Made by a program: the position numbers and the translations under genes. Below, piece by piece: positions 27,304 through 37,661 of a DNA stretch of 64,000 bases (position 1 is its first letter; each line of letters starts with the position of its first letter). The stretch lies in the NCBI GenBank assembly GCA_018136815.1, contig CM030935.1, positions 2,330,192 through 2,394,191 of the forward strand, in the 5' to 3' direction. Below the pieces are notes generated by a model. The model was not told the origin of the DNA and made no database searches. It worked only from the letters and a program-made list of their open reading frames with translations. The stretch is from Isochrysis galbana. Its lineage: Eukaryota > Haptophyta > Isochrysidales > Isochrysidaceae.

Positions 27304-28425
27304 TCAAACGTCATCGCAGTCTTCAAGCTTGCTTGCTGATCCTATAACGACTTCTTGTCCATCTTGCGGCGACACGTGCAACAAGGCAGCATGCTCACCG
27401 GGTGCAGCCTGATGAACAATATGTCGACACGAGAGGCATGTCGCGTCCTCACCGGCAGTGTAGTAGGCGGTTGAGGCCACTGTGACCAAAGTAGCACCAA
27501 CACCTGACGAAAGAGAGAGTCGTACGCCGAGCACTCCAGATGCGAGGATACACGCCAGTGCGATGGACATGCCGACGGCGAATGATTTGAGCAAGTTATC
27601 TGCAAATCTGAGTGCCACCGACGTGACCACTCCTCCAAGCGCGCCCAGGCAGACTATACTGGCTGGTAGTGCACCAAATCCGACAAGCACATGGCCGTTA
27701 GCGATGGCAGCAGAATCTGTTATCCACATTGTCGCCACAGCAATGGGTAGCGAGAAGATGGACATCAGCAGGTTGCGCGTCCACAATGACGCCGAGATCG
27801 AGGGGTCTTTGAGCAGCAATTCCGTCAATGTACCCGCGAGTCCAGAAAGCGCGCAGAGAACGCCCAACGCAAGGAGCCCACGGGTCCTCTCAATGTCCGG
27901 GCCGTCCTGGACGTTCCCCTTCCTGCCAACCTCGGCTGCCGAGGACGACCGCGGCCAGAACGGAGCCGTGCTCTCCACAAGCATCAATCCCGCTGCGAGC
28001 AACACCACAGCAGACCACCTCGCGACGCCTAGGCGGCGCTGAAGGAGGAGAACTGCAAATATTGCTGCGAAGATCACCTTGGACTGCGTGCCGACAGCTA
28101 CCGTCACGGGGTCCAGATGGGTCACGGCGACGTACCACAGATTGTTATGTATGCAGTAGCACGTGGCGGGAAGGGCGAACATCAGTACCCATCGAGGCTT
28201 CCCCCGCAAAAGGCCCCAGGTCTCCTGTAGGAACTCGGTGCCGGAAGTGCAAAGCCCGACGGCGACGATGACGAGTGCCTTGAGGACCTCGGTGAGAGCT
28301 ACAGCGACCGATCCCAGATATCGCGGCCCAGGCAGTGTCCGGCTGTGACAAGCAACCACGATGAGTGTGGCGTTCTGCACCACGATGACGAGCAGCGAGC
28401 ACCAGCGAGCACCGCGCTCGGACAT
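27304..28425 (-). CDS. SLC35A-type nucleotide-sugar transporter (373 aa)
   Basis: Single exon. Conserved blocks of the CMP-sialic acid/UDP-galactose/UDP-GlcNAc transporter group appear in order: VVQNATLIVVACHSRT (first helix), ALTEVLKALVIVA, PATCYCIHNNLWYVAVTHLD, PVTVAVGTQSKVIFAAIFAV, LSGLAGTLTELLLKDPSISA, SLWTRNLLMSIFSLPIA, GGVVTSVALRFADNLLKSFA and SIALACILASGVLG. About ten membrane helices are predicted. These antiporters carry activated sugars from the cytosol into the Golgi lumen in exchange for nucleoside monophosphate, feeding glycan and cell-coat synthesis. The loop after helix 5 is long and polar (residues ~155-185), and the C-terminal tail of about 45 residues carries C-L-S-C. Substrate specificity cannot be inferred. 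Confidence 0.93.
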   Translation of the reverse strand: MSERGARWCSLLVIVVQNATLIVVACHSRTLPGPRYLGSVAVALTEVLKALVIVAVGLCTSGTEFLQETWGLLRGKPRWVLMFALPATCYCIHNNLWYVAVTHLDPVTVAVGTQSKVIFAAIFAVLLLQRRLGVARWSAVVLLAAGLMLVESTAPFWPRSSSAAEVGRKGNVQDGPDIERTRGLLALGVLCALSGLAGTLTELLLKDPSISASLWTRNLLMSIFSLPIAVATMWITDSAAIANGHVLVGFGALPASIVCLGALGGVVTSVALRFADNLLKSFAVGMSIALACILASGVLGVRLSLSSGVGATLVTVASTAYYTAGEDATCLSCRHIVHQAAPGEHAALLHVSPQDGQEVVIGSASKLEDCDDV

Positions 28426-29164
28426 GCCCGCCGCCCCGTCGCTTGCCGAGTGTGCTGCTTCTCCGTTCGTCCGTGCCGCATTTTATCTTGTACTCCCACT
28501 AGTAAGTGAATTCTACGGACGGACCATTCAGTCCGAGTGATCGTTCTCTCGTCCTCTCTCGTTCTCTCGTTCTCTGTCCCCCGACAACCTTGGGGGGGGG
28601 GGGGGGGGGGGAATGTTCTCCCGATCGCCAGCAGCCCCCCCCGATATCGGGGGGGAAATTTTCGTTCGCGGTCCCCCGATAGCTATCGAGGGGGGGGGGT
28701 AACACAGATGGATCGAGTCCCTTATATACTCGTAAAGTCCCTCTGATGACGAGGACTAGAGAGCTAGAGAGGTAGAGAAGAGAAGAGTACTCTTACAAAA
28801 GAAGACGACGACGAGCAGCACTCCCCATGACGGGACGACTCCGCCCTGCGCTCGCGTTTTGAATTCCGTCTGCGATCTCTTGGGTATCCCTCCGGACGTT
28901 CTCCCCCTCTCTCTTCTCTCTCTATGCTGTCGTTTTGATACCTCATCCTCACCGTTTACAAACGGAGTGCGGAGGCAGCGGCCGCGCAAAAGTGCCGACT
29001 AGGAGGTAGAAGAGCGCCGTGGTTCCGCCCGCCCACCCCCCCTCGCTCCCCCCCTCTCTCTCGCCCCGCCCCGCCCTTCCTCGCTCCCTCCCTCCAGTCT
29101 CGCCCCCCTTCCATCAGTTGCGAGGCTGGAGCTGAGGCGTCGATCGCGCACTGGGGGGAAGGTG
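28426..29164. promoter_or_regulatory. Divergent intergenic region with long G-runs
   Basis: Lies between the transporter start and the pherophorin-like start, which point in opposite directions. It contains repeated CTCGTTCTCT, a 22-base G-run at 28590-28611, CCCCCCGATATCGGGGGG (28636-28653), a palindrome, and a further G-run at 28691-28699. Any promoter would have to be shared or closely adjacent. Confidence 0.4.
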
Positions 29165-32009
29165 ATGCGCGGCCTCAGCGGCGTGATGCTCGCCGCTACA
29201 CAGCTGTACGCCCACCAGCACGCACCCCGCCGGCTCCAGCTCGACCCGNNNNNNNNNNNNNNNNNNNNNNNNNNNNNNNNNNNNNNNNNNNNNNNNNNNN
29301 NNNNNNNNNNNNNNNNNNNNNNNNNNNNNNNNNNNNNNNNNNNNNNNNCAACCACAGCCAGCGATGCCTGCGTCGCCGCTTCTGCCTCCCGCGGCCGCGC
29401 AGCAGGACCTGCCACTTCCTCCGCCGCTCCCAGCGACGCCGACATCATCCCTCACATATCCTGTGCCATCACCCACCACAATCACTCCGGACCTTCCCCC
29501 GCCCTCATCGCCGCTGGGGCAACTCCCGAAAGCCCCCCCCGCGCAGCCACCGCCGACACCACCTGCGATGCCGCCAGTGCCGCTGCCGTCCACGCCAGGA
29601 GCGCACAATGTGATCCCTCCTCCCCAATCGCTACCACCCTCGCCGCCTTCGGAAACTCCACCGAGCTTTCCACCACCTGGAGTGCCGCTTCCGCTGCCGC
29701 CACTAGTGCCTTTGCCAAGCACACCAGTGCAGCAACAAATCCCTCTCCCCTCACTGCCGCCACCACCAGTTCCCGCATTCGCTCCTGCCCAGCCGCCGCC
29801 TGCTTCACCCAATACGGCGCTGGTGCCACCGCCGACTGCGACTCCCCCCTCACTGGTGCCAACACCGCCCCCAGTGTCTCCTCCATTGCCTTCCTTGGTG
29901 CCACCACCACCTCGAGCATCACCGCCAGCCCAAACACCTGGTTCGCCCCCCTCCCTGCGAAATCCGCCCCCCTTGCCACCTCCTCTACGGTTGTCTCCGC
30001 CAGAAGCACCACCGCTCTCACCACCGTCTATATCTCCAACATGGCCCCCCTGGCCTCAGCCTCCAGAAGCCCTACGACCACCGCCACCTTTGCCACCACC
30101 ACTGCCTTCGCACCCATATCCGGATCAACCGCCTCCCTCAGTTTCCCCTCCCTTGGCTCCTATTCCTTCATTGCCGTCGCCATTGCCGCCGCCGTTGGCG
30201 CAGCCGTTGCGATCGCCGCCGTCGCCGCCGCCGCCATTGCAACCGCCGCCATCGCCGCCGCCACCGCCACCTCCGCCGCCACCGCCGCCACCACCACCTC
30301 CGCCGCCACCGCCACCGCCACTTATACCGTCCCCGCCGCCGCCACTATTGCCGCCGCCGCCGCCGCCACTATTGCCGCCGCCGCCGCCGCCACTATTGCC
30401 GCCGCTGCCGCTACCACCGCCGCTGCCGCCGCTGCCGCCACAGGTCCCGTGCGAGGAGACGGACTTTCGAGCGGGTCGCACACGGCTGGATGGGGTGCTC
30501 AGCCAGGAGTGGTGCTACACTCAAATACTGGTGCCCGTCAGCGCGTCACTCAATTCAGCGTACCAAGAGCAGTGTGAGACCCTCTACGTAGATCCAGTGT
30601 ATACGCCAGCTAGCAGCGGCACCTACGCATACGATTGCTCTGCAGGGTGCGCGGCATGTGAGTACCGGCTAGAAGATGGCTTTTACAAATGCGCCTCTCG
30701 AAGACCAACCTTCTATGGATGCCTTGCCCCCAATGAGCCTAGACGTCCGCCCCCACCGCCAGCCCCGCCGTTTCCTTCGCCGCCCCCACCACCATCCTCT
30801 CCGCCACCGCCACCCTCTTCACCACCGCCGCCCCTCCTGCCCCCTCCATCGCCACCTCCGCTACCCCCTTCTCCGTCACCCCCGCCGCCTCCGCCGCTGC
30901 CACCTCCTCCGTCGCCCCCGCCGCTGCCTCCTCCTCCGTCGCCCCCGCCGCTGCCTCCTCCTCCGTCGCCCCCGCCGCTGCCTCCTCCTCCGTCGCCCCC
31001 GCCGCTTCCCTCTCCTTCATCACCCCCGCCGCCCCCACCGCCAAGTCAGCCCCCGCCGCCAATCCAGCCCCCGCCGCCAAGATCGCCACGTCCATCGCCG
31101 CCGCCAACGCTCTTGCCGCCGTCTCCACTTCTCCCGGGCCTAAGCCCTCCTGATCCAGAGCCTCCCTCGACCCCGACTATGCCGTTGCCACCGAGCACAT
31201 CGCCTTCAACTGCTCCACCGGCATTACCACCAGTTTCAGTCTCCCCCCGCCCTCCGGCGCTTGTTGCGCCGGCGTCTCCGCCGCTGCCTCAGCCACCATC
31301 GGTCGTCAACCCGCCACCAGCGGTGATACCATCCGTATTGCCAAGCCCAACGTCCCCACCTCCGTCCCCGCCGCCACCAGTATCACCGCTTCCTCCAGCT
31401 GTGGAGTCGTCGCCATCGCCGCTAGCATCTCCGCCACCGTCGCCGGCGCCCAACCCGCCCCCCTTCCCTGACGGTGTCCCGATCGTCACGCTTGTCTCTG
31501 CAACTGCCGATGGCAACATTGAGGATATTGCTGATCCGGACGAGGTGGTTCGAAAGGCATGCAGCAAGGTACCAGGCAACGGTGGCGATTGCACAGGCTA
31601 CATTGACTCGGGCTCCGTGGTCATCGTCCTCCTCATAGTCTCTTCTGATGCCGATGCGGCGACGAGTCTACGTAATGCACTTCAACTGCTTCTCGACTCA
31701 GTTGCCGCGTCGAAGGCCTTTTTTGAGCTACCCATCAATAGCTTACCCGTCATCGTTGCCAGCGTGGCCTCACCTCCATCGCCCTCTCTTCCGCCCCCTC
31801 CAGGGGACGACGGCGGGTTTGCCTTGGGCGTCATCATTGGTATCGCCGTTGGTGGCGGCGTGGCATTATGCGTCCTGTTGGGCTTGCTATTGTACTGCTG
31901 TAGACGGCGGCGCTGGCGTGCCGAGGCACGAAGCCGCATGTCCGTGCGCAAAGACTCCTACGTGGTGGGCGACGAGTACGGAATGCCTATTTCTGTCGCA
32001 CGACTGTGA
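29165..32009 (+). CDS. Pherophorin-like proline-rich type I membrane protein (gap inside)
   Basis: Before the gap the frame at 29165 begins MRGLSGVMLAATQLYAHQHA, a plausible secretion signal; after the gap the frame is 29364-32009 (881 codons from the first Met). The reading frame cannot be tracked through the N run. The protein has a first proline-rich rod (hundreds of P/S residues with P-P-P-P-S-P), a Cys-rich module (CEETDFRAGRTRLDGV..CYTQI..CETLYVDP..CSAGCAACEYRL..CASRR..CLAPNEP), a second rod with five units of PPPSPPPLP, then a globular segment (VTLVSATADGNIEDIADPDE). One membrane helix (GFALGVIIGIAVGGGVALCV) and a basic cytoplasmic tail (CCRRRRWRAEARSRMSVRKD) complete it. Hydroxyproline-rich wall glycoproteins of green algae have this rod/globule design; the membrane anchor makes it receptor-like. 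Confidence 0.75.
29249..29348. other. Assembly gap (100 N)
   Basis: Exactly 100 unknown bases inside the N-terminal part of the proline-rich gene; true size unknown. Confidence 1.
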
Positions 32010-32625
32010 GGCCAGCGCGTGGGGCGGGTATCGCGTGCGAATGAGTATCGCCCATTTCGAGGGCTTCATTAATTGCTCTAGTAGTATTTGAATTAAGGGT
32101 TGGCGCTCGGGCAAAGCGGGCCCTTCGATACGACTTATCGGCCGAGACCTGCGAAGCCCACGTCCTTCCAGGCGACTTGCTCATCATTTTATTTGTACAG
32201 CAAGCAGGATAGGGACCCCGGGAGGGAGTGGCGACGCATTACCTAACCAAGCCTTCTGGAAGATGGGTGCTACTTTGCGGGCGTGATTTTGAGGGCGGTC
32301 TATGTCTGTGTTTGGCTAGGCGGGCTGCCCGGCGTGTGGATTGGCCAGGGACCAGGAAGGGTCCCAGGAGGCTCAAAGGCTGCGGGGGAGCGCGATTCCG
32401 AGCGCTGGAACAACCCGAAAGACAAGGGCTCGGACGACTGAGGGTGAGCAGGAGACTGTGGAGCCTGCTCGCTGCCATCTCTCCCGCTCCCGCGCCCGCG
32501 CTCCTTCCTCTCTCCCGTTCCCGCGCCCCTTCCTCTCTTCTGTTTGCACAACTCTCGGCCCTCGGCTCTCCGCTCACCCCCTTGTGATTACATAAATAAG
32601 TATGATGTTTTATCATATTACATGC
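32010..32625. other. 3' flank and intergenic sequence
   Basis: No gene seen. CTCCCGTTCCCGCGCC is repeated around 32480-32535. Ends at the left duplication of the second solo LTR. Confidence 0.5.
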
Positions 32626-32630
32626 CGTCA

Positions 32631-33595
32631 TGACGAATTGTGATGGCCCATAGGGCCTGAGGGCAATGAGGAGGGAGGCATGCCGGCGGCAGGCGCGGCT
32701 GAGGAGACGACTTCGGAGACGCTGACGGGCTGAGGCCCGTCAGCAGAGGAAGGCGGGCAGGCGGCCTTGAGCGAGGGCGAGGACGGCGGCGAGAGCGACG
32801 TCGAGCGAGTGGCGAGAGGCGAGGGTGAGTGTGAGGAGGGCTGTGTTGGCAGGGGCTGGCTGGTGAGGCGAGGCGAGTTTGTAGGGTACGAGTGTTACGA
32901 GAGCGAGAGCGACGAGAGCGAGAGCGACGGATGACGACTGACGACAGGACGTCGGACAACGATGCAGAAAACAACAGGATGCACCGACTCACGAACGCAC
33001 CAGAATCATTCACCCAAACCAAGCAAAACGTGAAATAACCGAGACCCCACATCGCCGGTAACTCAAACACGTCGCGAGAGACGGAGAGAGAGAGAGAGAG
33101 CGAGCGAGAGAGATTCCGCAGCGACGGTCGGAGCGTATCTTCGCTTTGGATTTCCCACCAAGGCGGAAAGTCGAAGAGGAACGTTGTGTCGCGCAACCGC
33201 GGCGATCACTTTGGATACAGATCGCAGCGAGATATCCTTGCAACCGAAGAAATCTTGCTGGTGAGCGTGGACCTTCTAGACGTTTCTATCGAACAACCCT
33301 AAATCGATCTCCAAGGGGAGATGGCAAGCCGAACCTGATTGCCCCCAGAAGCAGGTAAAGAAACGCGGGGATATAGCGAATTAAACCTTTTGCGAGGCGC
33401 CTGGGAGGAAGAAAGGTGGGGAAACTTCCCTTCTCTTCGAGAGACCGAGAGAAAGAGAGAGGGCGCTCCAGAACCCTAGATCCTAGGCGTCCACGCGAAG
33501 TTTTTGACCGAGAACGAGAACGAGAGAATTATAACGATAAATAGCGAAGGAAGAGAAGAGAGAAGCCTAACGAGCGTCGATTCGCGAATGCGACA
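32631..33595 (+). mobile_element. Solo LTR, copy 2 (965 bp)
   Basis: TGACGAATTGTGATGGCCCA at the start, GATTCGCGAATGCGACA at the end, and CGTCA on both sides (32626-32630, 33596-33600). Sequence matches copy 1 (20466-22673) over almost its full length, including GGCTGAGGCCCGTCAGCAGA, ACGAGAGCGAGAGCGACG and GTCGCGCAA..CGGCGATCAC. It lacks the tandem duplication, the hAT element and about 170 bp present in copy 1, so it shows the unmodified form or an independent deletion. Confidence 0.93.
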
Positions 33596-33600
33596 CGTCA

Positions 33601-34323
33601 GTAGCTACTCGCCCTCTCGATCCATAATACAAGCAGACATCACAGCGCGCGGAGACAGATGTCCGTTATCATACGAAAACAGGAGTTTTATTGAAGAATA
33701 CCAAATGAAGGAGAACGGAGCGAGAGAGATCGAATTGAGACGATTCTCTGCAACGGTCAACGGTATCTGGATATCTGACGGATACCCGGGTACCTGGAAG
33801 TATCTGGAATGTCAGGATTTACTATCTGGATATCCGGCTGCCTGGTAGCGCGGCGCACTATCCCTATCTAGATACCCGGATCCGGCTACTTAATAGGCAA
33901 AGATACCTAGTATCTAGATATCTGGGAAACCGGTTACTAGTCTTACAACCATAAAGTTTGTCCCACATTAATTATCGGCACAGCGGGCACGCACCAGATA
34001 CTGAGAGCAGATGTACACCGGCGGCGAGCGCCCCGCGCTACACACATGTCGCGCCATCTCGTGAAGTGTATGAGCGCTCCCTACAGTGAGTGAGTGGGAG
34101 ACGAAGACGAAGGAACAGAGGCAGCTCAGCAGAGGGATGGTGGGCGGTGGGCGAGGAGGGCGTCGAGAACTGCTCACCGGCCACGGCAGTGGTCCGGCAG
34201 TGGTCCAAGATAATGTGCCACCATGGCCTCGCGACTCCCTCTCCCTCCCGGTCCACCAGAGCCCCTACTCCTCTCGCCTCGCGCCATTGTCATACTTTTG
34301 TACAGCCGTTTTGGGCTTGCTCC
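33601..34323. other. Intergenic, TATCTGGATATC-like repeats
   Basis: Positions 33770-33930 hold irregular copies of GGTATCTGGATATC, GGATACCCGG and their near complements, so the stretch can fold on itself extensively. No gene seen. Confidence 0.5.
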
Positions 34324-34815
34324 ACCTGCTGCCTAGATGTGAAAGACAAAAGCAGTGTTTTCTTTCGGAGGCCAAAAACAGTGTTTTTCACTTTTTTTCA
34401 AACGCCCTCCGTTTTTGCCACTGTTTTTTTAGAGCGGGACTGGGGCTGGGGGCCGCCCGCGCGCGGCGCGCGCGAGCGCGGCGTGCGCGCGGGACCGCGG
34501 CCACCACCACCAGCACGCGCGCGGATCGCGACGCGTGCGTGGGCTTGGGGTTGAACACACCGATAGCGGCTCGCCATCGGCCGAGGGGAGGGGAGGGGGC
34601 AGCGGCGGCGGCGGCCTACGTATGCGTAGGACGCAGGACGCGGAGGAGCGGAGGCGGAGGCGTTCCGCGCGCGGGGGGAAAAGGCCCCCCTGCGGTATAT
34701 GTGGCCCCACTGTTTTTCGCACTGTTTTTTACTGTTTTTTTTGATTCCCAAAAACAGCTATTTTTAATGTCTTTCTAGACCCCACCCGCTGTTTTTCACA
34801 TCTAGGAACCTGCTG
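34324..34815. mobile_element. Inverted-repeat element (34332-34807), family 3, long copy
   Basis: Left end CCTAGATGTGAAAGACAAAA, right end read inward TCCTAGATGTGAAAAACAGC. ACCTGCTG flanks both sides (34324-34331, 34808-34815). Inside the ends are CAGTGTTTTCTTTCGGAGGC and several CTGTTTTT tracts; the centre (34430-34680) is G/C-rich filler. The short relative at 37670-37863 shares ends and subterminal sequence. An 8-bp duplication suggests hAT-type or Merlin-type transposition. Confidence 0.85.
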
Positions 34816-35266
34816 CCTGCTGCGACGGTCGTGTGTCGTGTGAGAACGACGCGTGCGCGACGGAGCAACGCTGGCAGGGCAGTGTGCCTGCGGTTCTGTC
34901 TCACCTGTGGGAGCCCTGTGGCAGCCCGCATAGTGGCTAGGAGGCCAGATGTGTCGGATCAGCCCGATGAAAGCGGGAGTCCTGCCGGCACGCCGGCACT
35001 TTCCAAAAATAGAACGTCAAACTTTTGGCAACGGCGAGGGGTACTATAACTTGCTCGGACTGTAATTCTAGTACTCTACTTCAACATACAAAGAGGTTCT
35101 CGTCGACCGACCGATCGGGAGGGAAGCGAGCGAGCGAGGGAGTTGTCTGCACTCCCGGAGCTCGGGGCTCTCTCCTCTCTGTCCTCTCCCTCTCTCCCTC
35201 CCCTTCCTCTCTCGTCCCAAGTCCTTCTCTTTCTCCCCGTCCCTCGCCGTCTCTTTATTTTTGCGC
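34816..35266. promoter_or_regulatory. Upstream region of the TPR gene
   Basis: The last 100 bp before the start codon are strongly pyrimidine-rich (CCTCTCCCTCTCTCCCTCCC), likely the 5' untranslated region. No other gene is supported. Confidence 0.4.
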
Positions 35267-36271
35267 ATGCGCAGATTCTGCCCACTGCTGGCGTGGCTTG
35301 CAAGTGCGGCGTTGGGCTCTGGTGTGGACGTGGCGGCGCTCGTGCGAGAGGGGCAGGAGCTGGTTGCCACAGGCAACCCTGCCAAGGCGCAGTTGCTGTA
35401 CCGTGACACGCTCGGCAAGCTGGGTCTATCGAATGAGGTAGCTGAGGCGCGCGCCTCACTCTTTGAGGCCCTTGCAGAGGCCAAGTCGGCACAGGGTAAG
35501 GATGCAGACGCAGTTGGCGCTATGGAGGCAGCCCATGAAGTACTCAACGATGCTCTCGGGCCAAACCACGCCAAGGTAGGCAGTGCGTTGGGAAGATTAG
35601 CCGATGCACACGCAGCCGCGGGTGACCACTCTTCGGCCGCGAACGCATTAGGCCAACTAGTGGCTGGAATGCGTGCTCAAAACGTTGGCGCGATGCACCC
35701 TGGATTTCGCCATTCTCTATCCAAGTACGCTGCTGCCCTGGCCGCCGCCGGTCGTCGAAGCGATTCCATCAAAGTGTACAAAGAACTAATAGAGATGATG
35801 ACGAGCCTCCCCCCTGAGCACGTGGGCGGTGAAATCGCGGCTGCTCATGTTGCACTGGCCACACAAGTGGCTCAAACAGCGAACGAGAAGTCACTAAATG
35901 AGGCACTTGGATATGCGCAGCTAGCTCGGCGTATGCACGATGATCCCAACCTGCATGGAGACAAGAGTCGGCTTAGTGGTGCCGAGCCGTTGGATGCTGC
36001 AATTGCTGCAAACGCACTGTCTGGTATCCTTGAACGCCTTGGGCGGGACGAGGAGGCGGTGGAAGAAATGGATCTTGCATATCGGCTTGCGGTGTCGGTC
36101 GTGGGTGAAGATGACCAGCTCGCCATGCACGCACAGCGAAACCTAGAGCAGCTACGTAGGCACATACAGCGCAAAGCAGAGCGAGGAAATGCCTTCAATA
36201 CGGGAACGGGCATGAAGAAGGACAAGAGACGACGAAACAAAAAGGAGGAGCAAGAGAAAGGCGAGCTATGA
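35267..36271 (+). CDS. Secreted or lumenal TPR-repeat protein (334 aa)
   Basis: Start at the ATG at 35267. MRRFCPLLAWLASAALGSGV is a typical signal peptide (basic start, hydrophobic core, small residues before the likely cut at A-L-G-S-G). The rest is helical tetratricopeptide-like repeat: GQELVATGNPAKAQLLYRDT, EALAEAKSAQGKDADAVGAM, LGRLADAHAAAGDHSSAANA, YAAALAAAGRRSDSIKVYKE and LSGILERLGRDEEAVEEMDL, resembling the kinesin-light-chain type of about 42 residues. The C-terminus is a lysine/glutamate-rich tail (MKKDKRRRNKKEEQEKGEL). It does not end in a canonical K/HDEL, but the terminal GEL is noticeable. Single exon. TPR domains bind peptides; partner and compartment (ER lumen or outside) are unknown. 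Confidence 0.82.
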   Translation: MRRFCPLLAWLASAALGSGVDVAALVREGQELVATGNPAKAQLLYRDTLGKLGLSNEVAEARASLFEALAEAKSAQGKDADAVGAMEAAHEVLNDALGPNHAKVGSALGRLADAHAAAGDHSSAANALGQLVAGMRAQNVGAMHPGFRHSLSKYAAALAAAGRRSDSIKVYKELIEMMTSLPPEHVGGEIAAAHVALATQVAQTANEKSLNEALGYAQLARRMHDDPNLHGDKSRLSGAEPLDAAIAANALSGILERLGRDEEAVEEMDLAYRLAVSVVGEDDQLAMHAQRNLEQLRRHIQRKAERGNAFNTGTGMKKDKRRRNKKEEQEKGEL

Positions 36272-36666
36272 CGGTGATTGAGGTGATTGTTTCCTTCTCA
36301 TGCCGCGCCAACCCTACCCGACGTCCGTTCCCAATCACCCCCCTCCGCCTCCACCCCGTATTATGCTCCCCCTGTACCCGTTTCTCTCTCCCCCTCCCTC
36401 CTTTCCACGCTGCTGTGAGTAGGGCGGGGAGGACTAGAAAAGGCGCACCGGCGGTTGGCGCGGACGAGTTGTGCACCTCAGCGGGGAGCCATCGGGGCAA
36501 AATCAGACATGGAGGTGGGCAGCCCCGGGTGTTACGAGATGGGTCGAGCGAGGGAGTGAAATGAGCGGCGATGGGTCGAGGAGGTCGTAGGGGCGAGGTG
36601 GTTGAGTGAGGTGGTTGAAGGAGGAGGATGAGCGAGTATCAAGATCTTAAGAATAAGAGAGCGGAC
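36272..36666. other. 3' flank of the TPR gene
   Basis: No gene seen. GGGTCGAGCGAGGGAGTGAA-like and GGTGGTTGAG..GGTGGTTGAAGG repeats at 36535-36625. Confidence 0.4.
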
Positions 36667-36865
36667 AACCTACTTTTATAAGTGGGGGTCAATGGGGGCC
36701 TCGCGCCCCCCCCTCTCCATTGCGGACACCCCCCGGGGTTGGCCCGTACATTCAACCCCAGCCCCTGCCCTTTGGCAGGGGCAGGGCACTCATCATTCCT
36801 GCCCAGACCCTTCGTGGGCGCGGGCCGCGAGCTGCACTCCCACGCCCGCGCTGGGCCTGCCCTCG
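36667..36865 (+). repeat. Hairpin-headed repeat, family B-related, plus copy
   Basis: Head CCTACTTTTATAAGTGGG (36669-36686), then GGTCAATGGGGGCCTCGCGC and a C-run, CTCCATTGCGGACACCCCCC and CAGCCCCTGCCCTTTGGCAG, paralleling 16117-16230 (CTATCAG hairpin, GGGTCATGGGGGCC, CCTCCATCGCAGACACCCCC). Truncated after about 180 bp. Confidence 0.75.
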
Positions 36866-37072
36866 GCGATAGGCTTCAGTAGTGCTCAAGTCCGTGCCAG
36901 TCGCTTTGAGAATTAGGTCCACTAATCGAGAGCAAAGATTCGAGCCGGCGTCGGTTCGAAGTTGGCGAGGGACTCCATAACGAGATACGATGAGACGCAT
37001 GAAGACGTCCAGACATTTCGCGGACGAGGGGTTACCGTTGCAAGGCTCAGCTTCAATCCAACGAGAGGTCAT
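36866..37072 (-). pseudogene. Retroviral-type integrase core fragment (LTR retrotransposon)
   Basis: On the minus strand about 69 codons read TSRWIEAEPCNGNPSSAKCL, FMRLIVSRYGVPRQLRTDAG and SNLCSRLVDLILKATGTDLS. The R-Y-G-V-P-x-x-L-R-T-D-x-G-S-N stretch holds the second catalytic aspartate of the rve integrase core of Ty3/Gypsy- or Pao-like retrotransposons. The first Asp and the final Glu are missing. It is sandwiched between two hairpin-headed repeats. It could come from the parental element of the solo LTRs in this window, but nothing proves it. Confidence 0.75.
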
Positions 37073-37074
37073 GG

Positions 37075-37466
37075 AGTTGTGCCCATAAGGGCCACCAGGC
37101 CGCGGGTCGCTCCGCCGAGGCGGCGCGACCCTTGCCGGGGTGAGTGGGGCCTCTGCCATAAGGCATGCCCAATGGAGCGCAGGCCCTGCCTGTCTGGTGC
37201 CATTGCTGTGAGTCCTGCAGCTTGCTGTCCCCCATCCCCCAAGATGGGGGCCAGCATGGCTGCTGTGGGTGGTGTGGCCGGGGCCACGGGCCGTGTGGCG
37301 CGACCGGCGACCGGGGTCGCACGCACCTGCTCGGCCTCCGATGGTGGACGCGGCCGCTTCGCCAGCGACTGGTCCGTGGGGGCATGGTGGCCGCCCTCGG
37401 CGGGGGGCCCGAATGAGAGGGGAGTCGCGGCGGCGCGCTCCATCGCAACCAAGTATAAACTTAGTT
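37075..37466 (-). repeat. Hairpin-headed repeat, family A, minus copy
   Basis: Head AACCAAGTATAAACTTAGTT (37447-37466). On the minus strand the head is followed by GCGATGGAGCGCGCC, opening a frame M-E-R-A..., KRPRPPSEAEQVRATPVAGR, then GTGGCCCCGGCCACACCACC and AGCAGCCATGCTGGC. The same layout is seen at 42811-43400 and 10200-10520. The M-E-R-A...K-R-P-R pattern also occurs at 56267-56150 (minus). Confidence 0.85.
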
Positions 37467-37661
37467 CTAGAGAGAAGACGAGAAGACTGGCCAGGTCTGC
37501 CGCGCCTCGTGCTTGTGCACGGGGTCAGTGCCGTGGCTGTGTGGGAGCCCAGCCCTAGGGCTTGCCCTATGGGATGGAGCTGTGGGCCGGTCTGTTCCTA
37601 TTGATGGCGGGGAAGTATGGGTGTGGAGTGTGAGTGTGGAGTGTGTTGGCCATGATCCATG
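37467..37661. other. Spacer between repeat elements
   Basis: No gene; GTGTGGAGTGTGAGTGTGGA repeat at 37620-37645. Confidence 0.4.

Noticed and set aside
30676..31143. Open frame rich in R-R-P-R-R-C-L-L-L within the proline-rich gene
   Set aside because: It is the out-of-frame translation of CCTCCTCCGTCGCCCCCGCC repeats.
33504..33848. Open frame MTENENERIITINSEGR...
   Set aside because: It begins inside the solo LTR and runs into TATCTGGATATC repeats; no protein similarity.
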